Shown: in pieces, positions 31,001 to 46,000 of the stretch | Numbering within the stretch: the stretch's first letter is position 1 | Layout: each line of letters begins with the position of its first letter | Source of the DNA: Sthenelais limicola | Lineage: Eukaryota > Annelida > Polychaeta > Phyllodocida > Sigalionidae | Direction of reading: 5' to 3' | DNA: 64,000 nucleotides | Assembly (NCBI GenBank): GCA_942159475.1 | Contig: OW804102.1 | Location: 22,014,684 to 22,078,683 of the forward strand | Program-made: the position numbers and the translations under genes | The notes under the pieces: generated by a model | Databases searched by the model: none | What the model saw: the letters and a program-made list of their open reading frames with translations, nothing else | What the model was told of the DNA's origin: nothing

Positions 31001-34000
31001 TGAATATTATATTTGTACATATTTGTACCTATTATGATGTATTGTATTTATTTACATTATGCTGGTAATGCAATAGTCCCCAACTATTTCTTATATCCAA
31101 ATATTAAAGTTAGGGCTTCCTGAATTTTAATATGATATATTTATTATCGGCGTTTTACCCAATGATCATGCAAATGGCTCCGATAAATATCTATATTTAT
31201 ACAAACATTTATCATTGTTCCTACACGTTGTTGCTAACACAGAACAGGTCTTAGATATTAACAAAACATACAATTTTGTTTTACCCAGTCTGTTCCAAAT
31301 CAATCAAAGCATTAAAATGTAAGGAGGAACATGAAGAATCCTACATATTTTGTTTAGGACCTGTTTAGAGACGGATCAGTTCACATTCATGTATTCAAGA
31401 GTGAAAAACACACTATAAGTAAAGTTTTATTTAATAATTGGCTTGTCACAAACTTCCTTATATTAGACACAAAATTGAGTTTTGTTTCCATCCACTAAAT
31501 TACACTTTAAGACAAGTATTGTAATCATGTTATATCCTATGTTTCATTGATTTTAATGTGGCATTCAAAGATGTATTGTATGGTTTGTGATACATCAATA
31601 CATCTATATACAATAAATTGCATCTTTCACCTTTCATTGATATGGTTTATGTCTTAATACAACATCATTTCACCAGTTATATCACACCTGTTCTATTGAT
31701 GATATTGCAGTTATGTTTGCACTTGTTTTATTATTAATGAATACCATTATTATCATTATTTCATGGCTTGGGTAGTATCCACAGGCCTATGCAGTACCCT
31801 CAGCCTACCTGCACCCACACCCCCACATGTATGTACCCCCTCCACTCTCACCCCAACACTCTCTACCCGCACCGAGACAGAAGAGGGTTAGGTATAACGA
31901 TAGGCCCACCTATTACAGTACCGAGCCGGACTTGACTAGTAATGGTTCACCTAGGCAAGGCCCATATTATCAAAGGGTAAGTTTTTGATTAAGGGCAAGA
32001 GGTATTGTTAAATGTCTATCATGTCATAGTATATCTTATCAGAGCTATACATGTGATATAATAGCTCTTGTCATATGTATGAAGACCTTTGATTTGGGGA
32101 AAAAAGTGTGGTCCCCCCCACCTATAGACAAACTTTTGAACGTGCCTAATTTTTTTCGGGAATTTTGGGCCCAAAAATGGTAATAAAAGCGGAAGAACAA
32201 GTTTTCCTAACCAGGAAGCTTTAAACGGTATATTCCTCTTGTTTAAACAAACTATTGTTCCGAAATAGACATTTCTTTCAGTTCATGGAAGGTGGTTTCC
32301 TAAAACAAAAAATACAAAATAAGATGTTACCACCCCCCCTACAAAAAAATGGAAACATTATTTTTACCATCTCCCTGACATAAATTAGTTTTCAACTATA
32401 TAAATCGGAAACACCTATTTCTTTTTCCTAATGTCTCAATACAGTCTTTTATAATCACTAGTGATACCTTTTCTATTTAGACATTTGAAAGACAACTTCC
32501 TAACTCTTAAAAAGAAAATCTTTTACAATCCTATTGAGTCATGGAATATTATTGCCAGGTACAGGTTGAAGCCAAACTCAAGTAAGAGATGTTGGTATCA
32601 TTATAGGTGACCATTTGGTATCTAGCAATTAACGTGTCTTATGCATGGAGGAAGTCACTTACAAGGTCATCAGCAATTGTACTGATTCAAGGGATCACAA
32701 GAGATAACATACCTTTTGGGATTTGATCTAAAAACCGAGACAGTGTATTGCTATGTTATCAAAACTTAAGGCTGGGTTTCACTGGCCGGCTACTCCTCCC
32801 ACTACTCCTCCCGCTAATTTGACAGTCTATTGCTCCTGCTTCTTTAGAAGCGCAAGCAAGCAACGGAAGGTAACCGGAATAGGGGCTATCGCCATATTAC
32901 TTCCACTGCTACTTCTATGGCTACTCAGAAATGTGAGCAGACAACATTTTATTTTCACATGGAAATGAAAGCATCAAGTAGCGTGAGGGGTAACATAGAG
33001 GGGTGCCATTGCCCCTCTTCAGCTCTCGCTACTTCCCGTTACTTCAGCTACAAAGTAGCGGCCGTTAAATATCAAACATGTTTGATAGAAGTGGGAGCAC
33101 TATGTGCTTCGAGAATCCGCCAAAAGGATTGGGAAGTAACATGGCTATGTAGCAGGAGCCAATAGCACCCATCTCCATTACTCTTCTGCTACTGCTTCTG
33201 CTTCTTTAATCAAGAAGCGGGAGTAGTAGCGGGAAAAGTAGCGGGGCAGTGGAACCTAGGCTTTAGCCAGGATGAATTCATACCGGTACCTTGTAAGTGA
33301 CATGATATGCATATAACAAATTTATTAGAATGTAATCTTATCATAGGTTATTTAGACTTTTTCTAAAAAAAAATAACGTTACTGTAGGTTATTTACTATA
33401 ATATCTTGTCTTAAATCAAATTCAATATAAATGCATGATATGTTCGTTTTAACAATAATTATATCACTGCATGTGACCTAATTTGACTTTATTTTCATTG
33501 CTAGCACTTTTGCCAAAATTTGATATTTTTGTGCATTGCTCTTCTAAAATGTATCCCCACCTTTGTTGTTATTCAGACTATTTTTTAACCAGGTTGACCT
33601 CGCACCTATTAACATTTTTAGGTTTTATTTTGAAAATATTTATTTTTAGGTTTATGATGTTATTTAATGGTTAGATTTACATGATACTGAATAATACATC
33701 ATTTAATCTTTAATTTCAATTTAGTCTCAACATTTAATCGACTCCTTTAGGGAAAACCCTTTTTTAACAGGACATTTAAATAGTTTCTCCTTTGCTTGCA
33801 ATTATTAGGGAAAAATACATTTAATTTACTTTGGTAGTTTTTTTTATATATTATGGTATGTTCAAAATTCAAAAGATGGTTATGTTTAAAGATGTATCAT
33901 TATTGAATATGTAGAAAAGATACACATATATTTCACACTGTACTTTCTGTTGTATTATCATTTAAATAATTTCTCTCACAGGCAAATGCAAACTCGTAGC

Positions 34001-37000
34001 CACCCATGAAAACATGACCACAATTTTGATCATTTCATTTTGACTATCTCTATGAAGGACGTTTCTAGTCCATTTAGATAATGTATTTTGTATCGATCTT
34101 TTGCAATGAATATCCCAAATTTCTTACTCCAAATTGATATGTTTCCGTTGGAAAGGTATACAAATTTTCTCTCAGATGATGGACGTGTACAAGAGAGAAA
34201 ACAGCCTTGCACGACCTGGCAACTTAAAAAATATTACTTCTCCAAAATTAATTGCAGCAAGCATGAGTTTAATGACCTACATGGCGAAAAATAAAACTTG
34301 GTTTGATGTGTGATTGAACATTAAAACCAAACGTCTAGAATGTCGAAATAAACGACAGAAAGTGAAAAACCAGTGTGGTTTGCTCTAGCTATAGTGCCAT
34401 ACTTCTCAATAAATATGCGAGACCAAGGTTATGACATTGAGCAAAGTACCCGATTCCACTCCCGCCTGGTTGGAGGAATATTACGGGTGAGGAGGTCATC
34501 AGAAAATGTACAATTCACCTTCACAAATAATCCTTTTATTTAAAAAAAGATTAAGACAAAAATAAGGTCCAGAATGCAGTTCAATATAAGTGAACCAAAT
34601 GTACCCATGTATGCCTAGTAATTATAATTCTTTTGAAGAATTTTCTAAAAGTTTAGAGCTGCCGATTGTGCATTTTCTGACCAGCTGATCCATACACTAC
34701 TCTTAATATACCTCCATGGCATACCACACTTATCTGTGCCCCAGGTTATTAACTTAAGTTTTGTGGTCACATTTTTTTGGGGTCTAAAGAATTATAGGAA
34801 TATTATGTTATACTTTAGCCACCACCAGACACGAATCCACAGTTCTCTTACATAAACCCACAGCCAATTAAGTCTTCACCTCAACCACCCGCACGTAAAC
34901 AGGTAATTCACCTTTAGTCTCTTTGCATCATTTCCTTTTTGTAATAGATGTGAGGCTCAAGTTACCTTTATAAATTGGTGTCCTCCGGGCAGCAGGTTAC
35001 CTTTATAAATTGCTGTCAGAGAAGGAATAGTTCTTAAGTTACTGTTAGTAATCTTATCAAATGTGGGCCATTTTGCGGCTGCGCTCCAGTATAATTTACA
35101 TGATGTTTTTGTGATTCTTTTTATATTTGTGGACGATGATTTTGAGTGCGAGTGACTAAGAGCATTTGTAAAAAAAAAAGAGTGATAGAAAGAGAGAGAT
35201 GAGATAGAGAGAATTCACATTTTTATTCCACACGTTCCCAAATGCTGCATGTAAACTCACTGTGTCTCAACCACTGATCACTTTTCAGTACTTGTTACCC
35301 AGCAAGAACAAACCAAGGGTCTTGGTAAGTTGAATTTAAGAATAATTTATTTGTTTTGTTATAATTTTTTAGGCGAACTTTTTATAGCTATTAGAGACAG
35401 TCATTTTACTCATGAGGCGCATGTGGAATTTTCCTGGTAGGGGCCTTGGGGAGAAAAATAGTACAAATATTTTAAAGATCATTTGAAAACTTTTTTTTAC
35501 TATATGATATGATTTATGAGATTCTTGAAATATAGTTGTATCAATTGATTTCATTTTACGCATTATAAATACAGAAATAAAAAGACCAATCAATTAGAGT
35601 ATTGTTTGCTAGCAATTTTGTATTATCTATATTCCATTGGAGCTTCTACAAAGTCTTTGAAAATCTCATATTATGTGACAATAAAAGTGGACACCATTAA
35701 GTCATGGTTCTGTAGTTATAGAGAGGTACAGAGGGCCGCTTATAAGGAGAAATCCACTGTCTTAAATGTCATAGTATAGTATATTCTTGTATATGAAATA
35801 TGCCTTTTTCTTACCACGTAAATCTTAGCTGCATAGAGTAGACACTTCAGAGGATATGTCAATTGTAATCGTACTGAACATGATAAATCAATCCCAAATT
35901 TTCCAAAAGGAATAACCAAGTCTAAAAGCTGCACTCTCAGTTAACATCGGTCAAAAGCTATAAGATTTTCTACTTTATGTTTCGTTCTTTTCCAACCAAG
36001 TGACTTGTCTTTTTCACTACCGATTCAACTTTAAATTCTATTATAAACATCACAGCACAGTCCTATAATATTTATGAGTACATTTGATAAGATCTATTTC
36101 GTCGTAATAGCTGAGAACGCAGCTTTAAAATTCACATAATGGGTATATATGGAAATTCATAGGGACATGAAAAAAGGTAAATTAACTGACATTTGTCTCC
36201 TGATCAGCCGTAATTATATTGACAATCATCTGAACGAATCTTGTAAATAATGCTTAAAATTTTTTTTTTTTTTTTTTTTTATTTTTATTGACAGTATGTA
36301 CAATCCATGGGCTCGCCGGGGGCGATGTTCCTCCCACGCTGCCGTAGGGTTACGTCTTAGTGGGTTAATATGCTTAGTTAGTAAAAAACATACTATGGGT
36401 TAATAACGTTATTGGGGTATGAGGGTAGCGGGAGGCCAGTTGAGGCACCGGGGGAGTTTTATTCAGTATTTCTATAGATCGGTATGAGTCTGATTCGTTA
36501 GTGTTATGAACTTTATTCTCTTTTTTAAGTCTATTAAGTTCAAATTCCTGATTTCTGGGGTCAGGTTGTTCCATGTGCTTGCCATCTGGTATGAGAAGGC
36601 TCGTCTGTCACTTTCCGTGCTCGGACGATATAACTGCAATGTGTCCGCATCATGCAACCTCGTGGGATATCTAATAGTATCGCTCTTGTTATTGTATGTA
36701 GTGGTCTTTTTGCCCATTAACATAAGCAGGAATTTTTGTCTATTTTTTACCGTCATTATTTTAAAATTATTATGTAGGTCTAATCTCCCTGTTTGGTAAT
36801 TAGCCCTAATAGCTATTCTAATGGCCCTATTTTGCAGTCTTTGTATTTTCGCTAGTTTGTATTTTCCAATATATGTCATGAATGGTAATACATAGTCAAT
36901 GATCGGGAGTATGAAGGTCTTTACTAGAACTATGGCCGCATGTGATGTTAGAAATTTTCGAATGCAGCTCAATTGGTATATTCTAAAGTTTAGGTTCCGT

Positions 37001-40000
37001 ATCGTTATGTCCAACTGTGGTAGCATGGACATCCTTTCATCAATCTTGACTCCTAGGTATTCGTAATTAGTGGTTCTTATTATGGTTTGATTATTCACCA
37101 TTAAGATAGGCGGGTTTAGTTTCTTTTGTCTGGTGATAATCATATATTTTGTTTTTTTCATGTTCATTAAAATCTTGTTTCTGACAGTCCATTCGTGGAA
37201 GATCTCAATGTCAGACTCCATTTTTTTACATATTTCATTCAAGTTCTTACCTGCGCTAAATAATACCGTATCATCGGCGTAGAGTATGTATTTACATTTT
37301 AAGTCTAATTCTTTCAGATCATTTGTATACAATAAAAACAAAATCGGCCCCAGTACGGAGCCTTGTGGGACTCCACATGTGATTTGTCGGTCGGTTGATT
37401 CCTCAGTTCCAATTCTTACTCTTTGGCTTCTGCCTGTGACATACGATTTCACCCACCGTAGCAGATCGCCTTTTATCCCAGCATGCTCTAGTTTCTCCAT
37501 TAATATATTTAAATTTACGCTATTGAATGCCTTACTGAAGTCTACGAATGTGGCAATTCCTATCTCTTTTTTATTTAACACTTCATCCATATAACTAAAA
37601 AAATTTGCTAATGCGTCCGATGTACCCTTACCCGGCCTGAATCCAAATTGTCTGTCTGATATTATGTCATTCTGGTCCAAATGATGGTATAATATTTTGG
37701 ATATTAATCTCTCTAGGAGCTTGCCCGCAATATGAATTAATGTGATTGGTCTTGTGTCATCAACTTTTCTAGGTAGCTCGGTCTTTGGAATAACTTTACA
37801 CATGCTACATTTCCAATTATCTGGGAATATGCCACTATTGATCGAGGTGTTAAATACATGCGTTAGTTCTCTATCAATTAACCTGAATATATCTCTATAA
37901 ATTCTACTATTAATGTCATTACAGCCTGATGGTTTGTTTATGTTAATACTCTCAATCTCTTCCGATACTTCTTCCACTGTAAAAGGCGCCATCTGGAGGG
38001 GAGTTGTTATATTCTCTCTCGTATAAGACGGTGCTCTATGAGGGATTTTTTCTTGAATTTTATCGCCAATACTACAAAAGAATTTATTTATATATTCCGC
38101 TAGTTCTACTCCTTGCAGTGTGTTGTCATTATCATCTAATAATTGTTTAATTTCTGATTTCTTTTTTCCTTGTAGTTCTGATATTGTGCGCCAAAATTTT
38201 TTCCCATCGTTCTTATTCAAATTCAGTAAGTTTATATAGTAGTCCTGCTTTGCTCTCCTCAGATGCAGGTTAAATTGATTTCTCTTCTGCTTAGCAGAGC
38301 GAGAATCTTCTTCATTGCCAGACCGTTTGGCAGTTTTGAAAGCTTTGTCCCTATCAGCGGCCATTTTTGCGAGTTCATTAGTATACCAACTAGGTCGTTC
38401 TGCTCGAAATTGTACATGCAGGTGTTTACATCAAGCTCCTTTTTTTGTATAAAGAAAATGAGAATATTTTGTGTAAGATTTTGAGACATCCACCTTCCTG
38501 AAAATCCATGGATTGTAATTTTTGGAATTTTGTATCCTTCCTAAGTTTTCCGTAGACACAATGTGGTAACTTCACGGAATTTCTTTTTACAATTTTGCTG
38601 TGTAGTTTTTGCCTTTTTGCCCCAAACCTATGTTATATTTTGTAGATGTTTGGGACAATATGCCCATTTGTATCTGATCTCACATTTCTCGAAATTAATC
38701 ATTTTTAAAAGAATCAAAAAGGATCATCGGATTCGGTCATTTATACTTCAATAAATGTAACGCTCATATAATGTATTTTTATACTTAAGATGTTGACAAA
38801 AAAAATTGTCACTATCCTCTAGGATTATATGGAAAAAGACATTTACCTGCGAACCTATATTCCAAACATTTGTTCACCCCAAAATTACCTCATGTTTCAA
38901 TGTTATCCTCTGCATTGAATGACGTTTTTTGCTTGTGGATATATATAGATTGGTGGCTTGTGGGTCAGGTCGTCTGAAAATGTACAATCGGCAGCTCTAC
39001 ACATAAACTCTGCTAAATTAGGCTGAGAAATGAGAAACACTAGGTTTATCCGAGTATATTTGGTATTGCATTGATTCAGAACATCGGTTGGATTAATTAT
39101 ATTGAACTGTATTTGGAACCTCTCGTTTGTCTAAAATTCGGGTTATTTGAGAAGATTGATTAAAGCAAATTGTACATTTTCTGACGACTTGACCCATATG
39201 ATTCTCCAGAGAACATGTATATTTTGCCTATACATTGCATGGAATAAATAGTCCTTATCTTATCTGGACATACGAAAGCAGCAGGTCCTTTTGATACTTT
39301 TGAGTTTTAATAAAAAGACGAAAGACTTTTATCTAAATCAATAGAATTGCAAATTGGCTCTTTTCAAAATTTCTTAAGGGTGAAATCATCCATACATGTT
39401 CCAAAAAATAGATTTATATAAAAGTTATGTTCCAGTAGATACAATAAGAGGATGCCTTCGTCTTAGATAAAGACTTATAATAGACTTTATATCCACTTTT
39501 TACCAAAAAGATTACTTGGAATGCTGCTGTCTGGCGTTTAATTGTCTGGTAAATCTTTATGTACTTTTAGATGGTTCACACAAAACAGAGCCCCCTCCAA
39601 ATTCAATGAAATAATTCATTTAAAAATGATAAAGCCGCTAGTTATTCCCTAGAGATTTCTCACTTTGCATCTTCTGTCAATAAAATTCTGGATCTGGACG
39701 CTGCGCCCATAGTGAAGGATGGGGCGTTGGTGTGGACCATCTTGTGTGCCTTCATGTCGTTTTGATCGGGACTTAGGTAAAGGGAGTAGAAACAGCTTAA
39801 GTAACTTGGTCTCGTTTATATGCATTTTACCCATTACAAATAAATTTCACGTTTAAAAATTTATTCCCGAAAAGCTTGATTTGAAAATGCACATCAGAAT
39901 GTGAAATATCTGGAAATAAAAACCTTTTAAAAAATCATTTTCAAGTAATTAATTTAAGAACCTATCATTATTAATTACCAACATTGAGGAGCAGGCCCGA

Positions 40001-43000
40001 AATGGAGGTTATTGATCCTTTTAATCTCTGCCTAAGGTGGTTATATGCCACAAGTCTGTTCCAGGTAGTGATTAAACAAATAAAAGTCCATTTGGTCGGG
40101 CTAGCCTAGTAAGCTGTATCCCATAGACATAGAGCGAGGCTAAGGTCAAAGCATTGAGTGAATGGCTGATACACTACTCCCTTTACCTTTTGTACCAGCT
40201 TCTGCTTTTGCATGGTCGTTGCTTCTGCTTCTTCTCACACTGTTTTATACATAGGACACCAAAGCTACGCACACTCTGGAAACTCAGCCAGACTTTGCTA
40301 ACGATGTGGTTAACTCAATTATAACCGAGGTGCTAGAGGATGATATCATTCCCGATCTGCTGATCGAAATTTTGTCTAGACAATTAGACACGATGGTAGG
40401 TATTATACACTACACCGGGTGTTGGGAGAACTGAGGAAGTTCTGTGAAATTTGAGAATTATTCTTATTTGTGTATATCTTTATGTATTATATTTGGCATA
40501 ATATAAATGTATTTCTATTTCTATAGATGTCTAGATATATAGATCTTTATATAATGTTTTTATGTCTGATAAATTATCAAAAATTATTTTGTTTATCTGA
40601 ACTTTTGTCTTTTCCTTGTTCCATTCTGATAAGTTGTGAATATCTAATAAAGAAACAATCCCGGTCAGGTTTACCATACAGTCTACCTGTTATGGCTCAA
40701 TACATGTTTTTAAAGTAGGGAGTGGTGGGATACAGTCCTAGGGATACTGGCTTCTAACTGAGTGTTGGATTTGGCTGATTGTGTCATTCCATGTCATTTG
40801 ACCGATTGTACGCTGACTGGGTCCCCGATTGTACGCTGACTGGGCCCCTGATTGTATGCTTACTGGGTCCCCGATTGTACGCTGACTGAGCCCCCGATTG
40901 TACGCTGACTGGGCCCCCGATTGTACGCTGACTGGGCCCCTGATTGTACGCTGACTGAGCCCCCGATTGTACGCTGACTGGGCCCCTGATTGTACGCTGA
41001 CTGAGCCCCCGATTGTACGCTGACTGAGCCCCCGATTGTACGCTGACTGGGCCCCTGATTGTATGCTTACTGGGTCCCCGATTGTACGCTGACTGAGCCC
41101 CCGATTGTACACTGACTGGGCCCCGACTGGGCGCCCGATTGTACGCTGACTGGGCCCCCAAAGTACACTGACTGGGCCCCCAATTGTACACTGACTGGGC
41201 GCCCAATTGTACACTGACTGGGCCCCCGATTGTACGCTGACTGGGCCCCCAATTGTACACTGACTGGGCCCCCAATTGTACACTGACTGGGCCCCCAATT
41301 GTACGCTGACTGGGCCCCCAATTGTACACTGACTGGGCCCCCAATTGTACGCTGACTGGGCCCCCAATTGTACACTGACTGGGTTCCCAATTGTACACTG
41401 ACTGGGTCCCCAATTGTACACTGACTGGGTTCCCAATTGTACACTGACTGGGCCCCCAATTGTACACTGACTGGGTCCCCAATTGTACACTGACTGGGCC
41501 CCCAATTGCACTCTAGTCGTGTCCCCAATTGCACTCTAGTCGTGTCCCCTATTGCACGCTGACAGGGTCCCCAATTGCACGCTGACAGGGTCCCCAATTG
41601 CACGCTGGCCTTGTCCCCAATTGCACGCTGACTGTGTACCCAAATTGCACACTGACATGGTTGTCAAAAAGGCCAGCTGCACGTCTTGTTATCTGTGGAA
41701 ACATGCATGTAAAAGAACCATGATAAACGAATATTTGAATATAGTAGGAAATAATATTAGTTGTATATTCCCTTTATGTTTGATTGCAATGTAACTGTTG
41801 ATATTTCTTCCAAGTTTAAATTTTCAAAAAAATTCCATTTGTACAGGCCAAGGATCATCCATACTACATCCCCTCGTTTGATGTAGCGATAGATTTCCTA
41901 GAAGAGGCTGTGCCTGATTTAGTCAGGGAAGTGGTGACGGAAGCTTCCAAGGAAATGGTCTCTAAGTGAGTCAATAAACATTAAATTGACAGAAATATAA
42001 AAAGAAGCAGGTGGTTCCATGTGTCCAAAGTGAAAGCATCTAAGATGTGCCATTACACGTATTTTATTTCTCCATTTTAAATAATCGTTATCTATCTAGA
42101 GGGAGCCACCAACAATCCGATCTGTTATGGTGGAACACACATTGTATTAGTAAGACAAAAACTTGGCGTGTTTTCTTTCTTTTTTTTTTTTAAAGATGAA
42201 TTTTTATTTGGCAGTTGATCTATAGACAAGGCATCGTCATCTGACGTTCTTCCCGCTACCTGCCCTTTCTATTCGCATAAGAAATATTAGTGAAATATTA
42301 GCGTTAGTTTGATGAACGAATATTGATATATTCCTATATGTCTTGTTATCTGTTATGTCTTGTCTATTCAAACATTGATGTATTAATACTGGGGTGGAGG
42401 GGGTGGGTAGAGATGCGGAGTATTCTCACTGGGTATTAACTCGGTCGTGGCAATTTTGAACTATGTATAATGTTTGAAGAATGTAATTAATCGAATTTAA
42501 ATCTTTATTTAATAAATTTAAACTACTAGATCTGCAATAATGTTTTTCCTGGCGAATGAGATATATCACTTTGTGAAGATTCTGTCAATACAATTTGCTA
42601 AATAAAAGAATCTTGGTTGGGGTTTGCTTACAGGTACCTCAGTGAGGAGCCCACAAAGGGGGTGATACCAGAGGACATTGCAGAGTCCATACTGGAGGAG
42701 TTGATGGGGGAGGAGGTGGGCAAGGTGGTGCGGGAGAGTGTGCATGACATGGCAGCTACCCACCTCCAGAAGGCTTCAGCCTTTGATGTAGCCAGCGGCA
42801 TCATAGACGAGCACCTTGCCGAGGTCCTACCTAGTGTGGTAAGTAAATTTTGATTAGACCAAAAGAAATACAGACCTTCTCAACAGTAATGCTACCATAT
42901 ATAATGGGTCGGATTTTCAGAAAATGTACAATTGGCAGCTGTACACATTTAGTAAATTCTTCAACATTAGGCTGCAATTTGGTCAATACTATATAAATTC

Positions 43001-46000
43001 GAGTATATTCTGCATTGCATCGATTCTAGCAACCTGTTTGTTTAGGTTGAACTGTATTTTGAACTTTATTTTCGTCTAAAATTTGGCTTATTTGAGAAGA
43101 CTGGCGAAGTTGAATTGTACATGTTCTGAAAATCTGACCCATATATATATGCTACTGAGGTGTAGAATGTTCCTCAGACGTGGGTATCCAATACCTCACT
43201 GTTCCCATTGGGATGTCTATTGTTTGAAAATAAAATCTAAAAGATACTTACTTCAATTTCATAAGGCTAATTTTTTTTTCTATATTATTTTTAATCAATT
43301 TTACATAAAGTTTGAACAAAGGGTAAAAACGGGTGAAAATTGCTCTTTTCAAATAAATAAACATCGAGTAGAATTTAATGAATTGTTGCTTGTTGGAGAA
43401 ATAGTTCATGATTTAATGAAATATTGGTAAATATACATATGAAATCAAGTCAGAATATTTTCAGGCCTTTTTTCTTCCTTCCTGACTAAAAGTATCATTT
43501 GGGTGAGAAGTTGTAGGAAATCACTGTGTACTATACTGCAAAACGATGAGTATCACAAATAGGCTTTCATTTAATCTGTCAAAAATAGCCCATTGTGAAG
43601 TATACTTACATAATAAAGGTACTATACCAGCCAGACATACACGTCAGGCTGAAGTCTCAGTCTTAACGAGCTTTATCCCTCGTACAAGTAAAGATTCAAA
43701 GTGTGTTTATAATACCATTGTCTTCACCTGGAATAAGCTCCCTGCTTACCTGAGAGTTATTGGTGACTCAACTCAATTCAAAGAAACAATATTCCTTCAG
43801 TCTCCAAGCCCCTGTTGCTGGGGCCCCCTGATCCCTACTTGATTGACTACTGACTACTGATTATCTGTTTCCTGCCTTATAATGTATCGTTTTCTCACTC
43901 AGTGCTTCTGTTGTATTATATTGCTGATGCTTACCGTTGTATTGTATTGCGATATCTATGTATGTATACTTTTTGCTGGTCTAATGACCCCCCCTTGCGA
44001 TTCCTGTGGAATTGCCTATTATGATTGCCTAATTATGTAACTATGTTATGCCTGTTTCTATATGTTTTGCTACTATTGTTTGGTCTATTTTCATGACCTA
44101 GACTATATTACCGGCCATGCCGCCTGTGTTTACCTTATAGTTGTAGACTTAAGACATGTCCAAACTATATTATGTGTTGGTACGTTCGGAAATCATCAAC
44201 ATCCTCTCATACCTCTATATATGCTGTAATGATTATCAACTAGGCTGGATTATTTTTTCATCTCATCACATTTATTTCATCCATTACTCCTGATTTGTAA
44301 TTTGATTTGATTTTTGTAGTACTTTGATTTTCTAATTATCATCATGCCCTCTCTCTATATATGTTTAATTTCTGTATATTCTCAGGGCACAATGAAAATC
44401 CATCTACGGATGAGCGTGCTATAATTATGGTAAAATTTCCTGAATAAATAAATTTGTACAAAAACATATGCCCATGCTGTATGAGGTGTAGGGATAGGTT
44501 TGAAAATTGCAATTGTAAGACAGAAAAATACAAATATGATAGAAATTTTGAGGAAAAATAGATAAATAGTTACGTAAAGCAAGGCTTTAATTATTCTTTG
44601 CTAGAATGTAAATATTATATGCAGAGACTAAAATGATTACTAATCTCAATTTCGGGCCTGCTAGAGCTTTGTGCATAATCCCTCGATTTCGCACCAAACC
44701 GTGCACCAGCAGCCCCTCAATGTCAGTCATTAATCCTTTGATACAAGATGGGGAGTTTTCACTACTAACTGGTGGAGGACCGATTGAATGTTTTGGAATC
44801 TTCAGAGAGACGACGATTTGAATTGTTGAATGTCACTTTTATTGTACCTTTAATACAATTTACGAGGGAATCCTGCTAAACACCATTAGGAAACCCTCCT
44901 TATATTATATGTCCATATACTATGAGGGGTTCATTAAAAGTATTCTTATTGGACACTATCTAGTCCTAATGACTGAAGAGTAGAATACTTTATTCATGGA
45001 ACAAACTTCAGACCGAGGCCCACCAGATTGTAGACTCAAAAAGTAATAAATACAGGTTAACTAACGAGTTGGTTGAAGAAGCGTGAATATTGCACGAGTT
45101 GCATAGCAACGAGTGCAATATTCTAAGTGACTGATACCAACGAGTTAGTTAATATATCTATTATACATGCTATCCATTATGAAAATAGAAAATAATCGAG
45201 TCATAAATTTGAATGTTACCGGTAATCTTAGTGAAAAAAACAGATTGGTTGCCATGACAACCCCCAGGTAAACAACTAGTGAAATAGATACGTTGTTTTC
45301 ATAGCAAAGCATGTATAATAAGAAAGTATGTATACGCAATTGAAAATTCACTAGGGTCAGATGAGAACTTTATCAATTAAGAACAACACAGAGATCAGAA
45401 AAGATATGAAATGCAAATTTTCTTTCTCTACTGACTCTCTTCTGGCTCCATAAAGAAATTAGTAAGTATATTGTATATTGACGCACTATATATATTTTTT
45501 TTTAATATTTTTATTGGCCACAATATATGTGTTTTACTGAACTCACACATTGGAAGCACGGTCAGTTCGCATTTACTACGTAACCATCACATCATGGTTC
45601 AGTTTAATTACAGGAAGGCAAAAGATAATAGTATGTCATTATCAAAATATACTGACTTCCTTCACATTCAGAATGATTTCTTCACCGCTCACCTTATTAT
45701 ATTTGATGTAATTTCTAATTTTTACTCGTAACCCTATTTACTCCCGCAACCCTATGTGTTACTCATAAAATCTAAATTTTAATTCAACTTCCTACAGTAA
45801 GTCTCTAAAAATTATAAAATACAGTAAAGCCTCAACTTATGTATGTCTCTCCAATCTGGACACCTCACCATTATGTACAGTTATAGGGTCATTGATTTCC
45901 CTCACTGTTCCTATCTACTATAGTCATACCCCTCTCCAATCCAGATGGGATTATCTAGTGTATTGTGCTTACTGTATATATATATATATTCCTTGTTTTC

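Noticed and set aside
40738..41603. Three overlapping minus-strand ORFs of 178-257 codons
   Set aside because: They are reading frames of the 23-bp minisatellite; a period not divisible by three gives the same repeat peptide in all frames.
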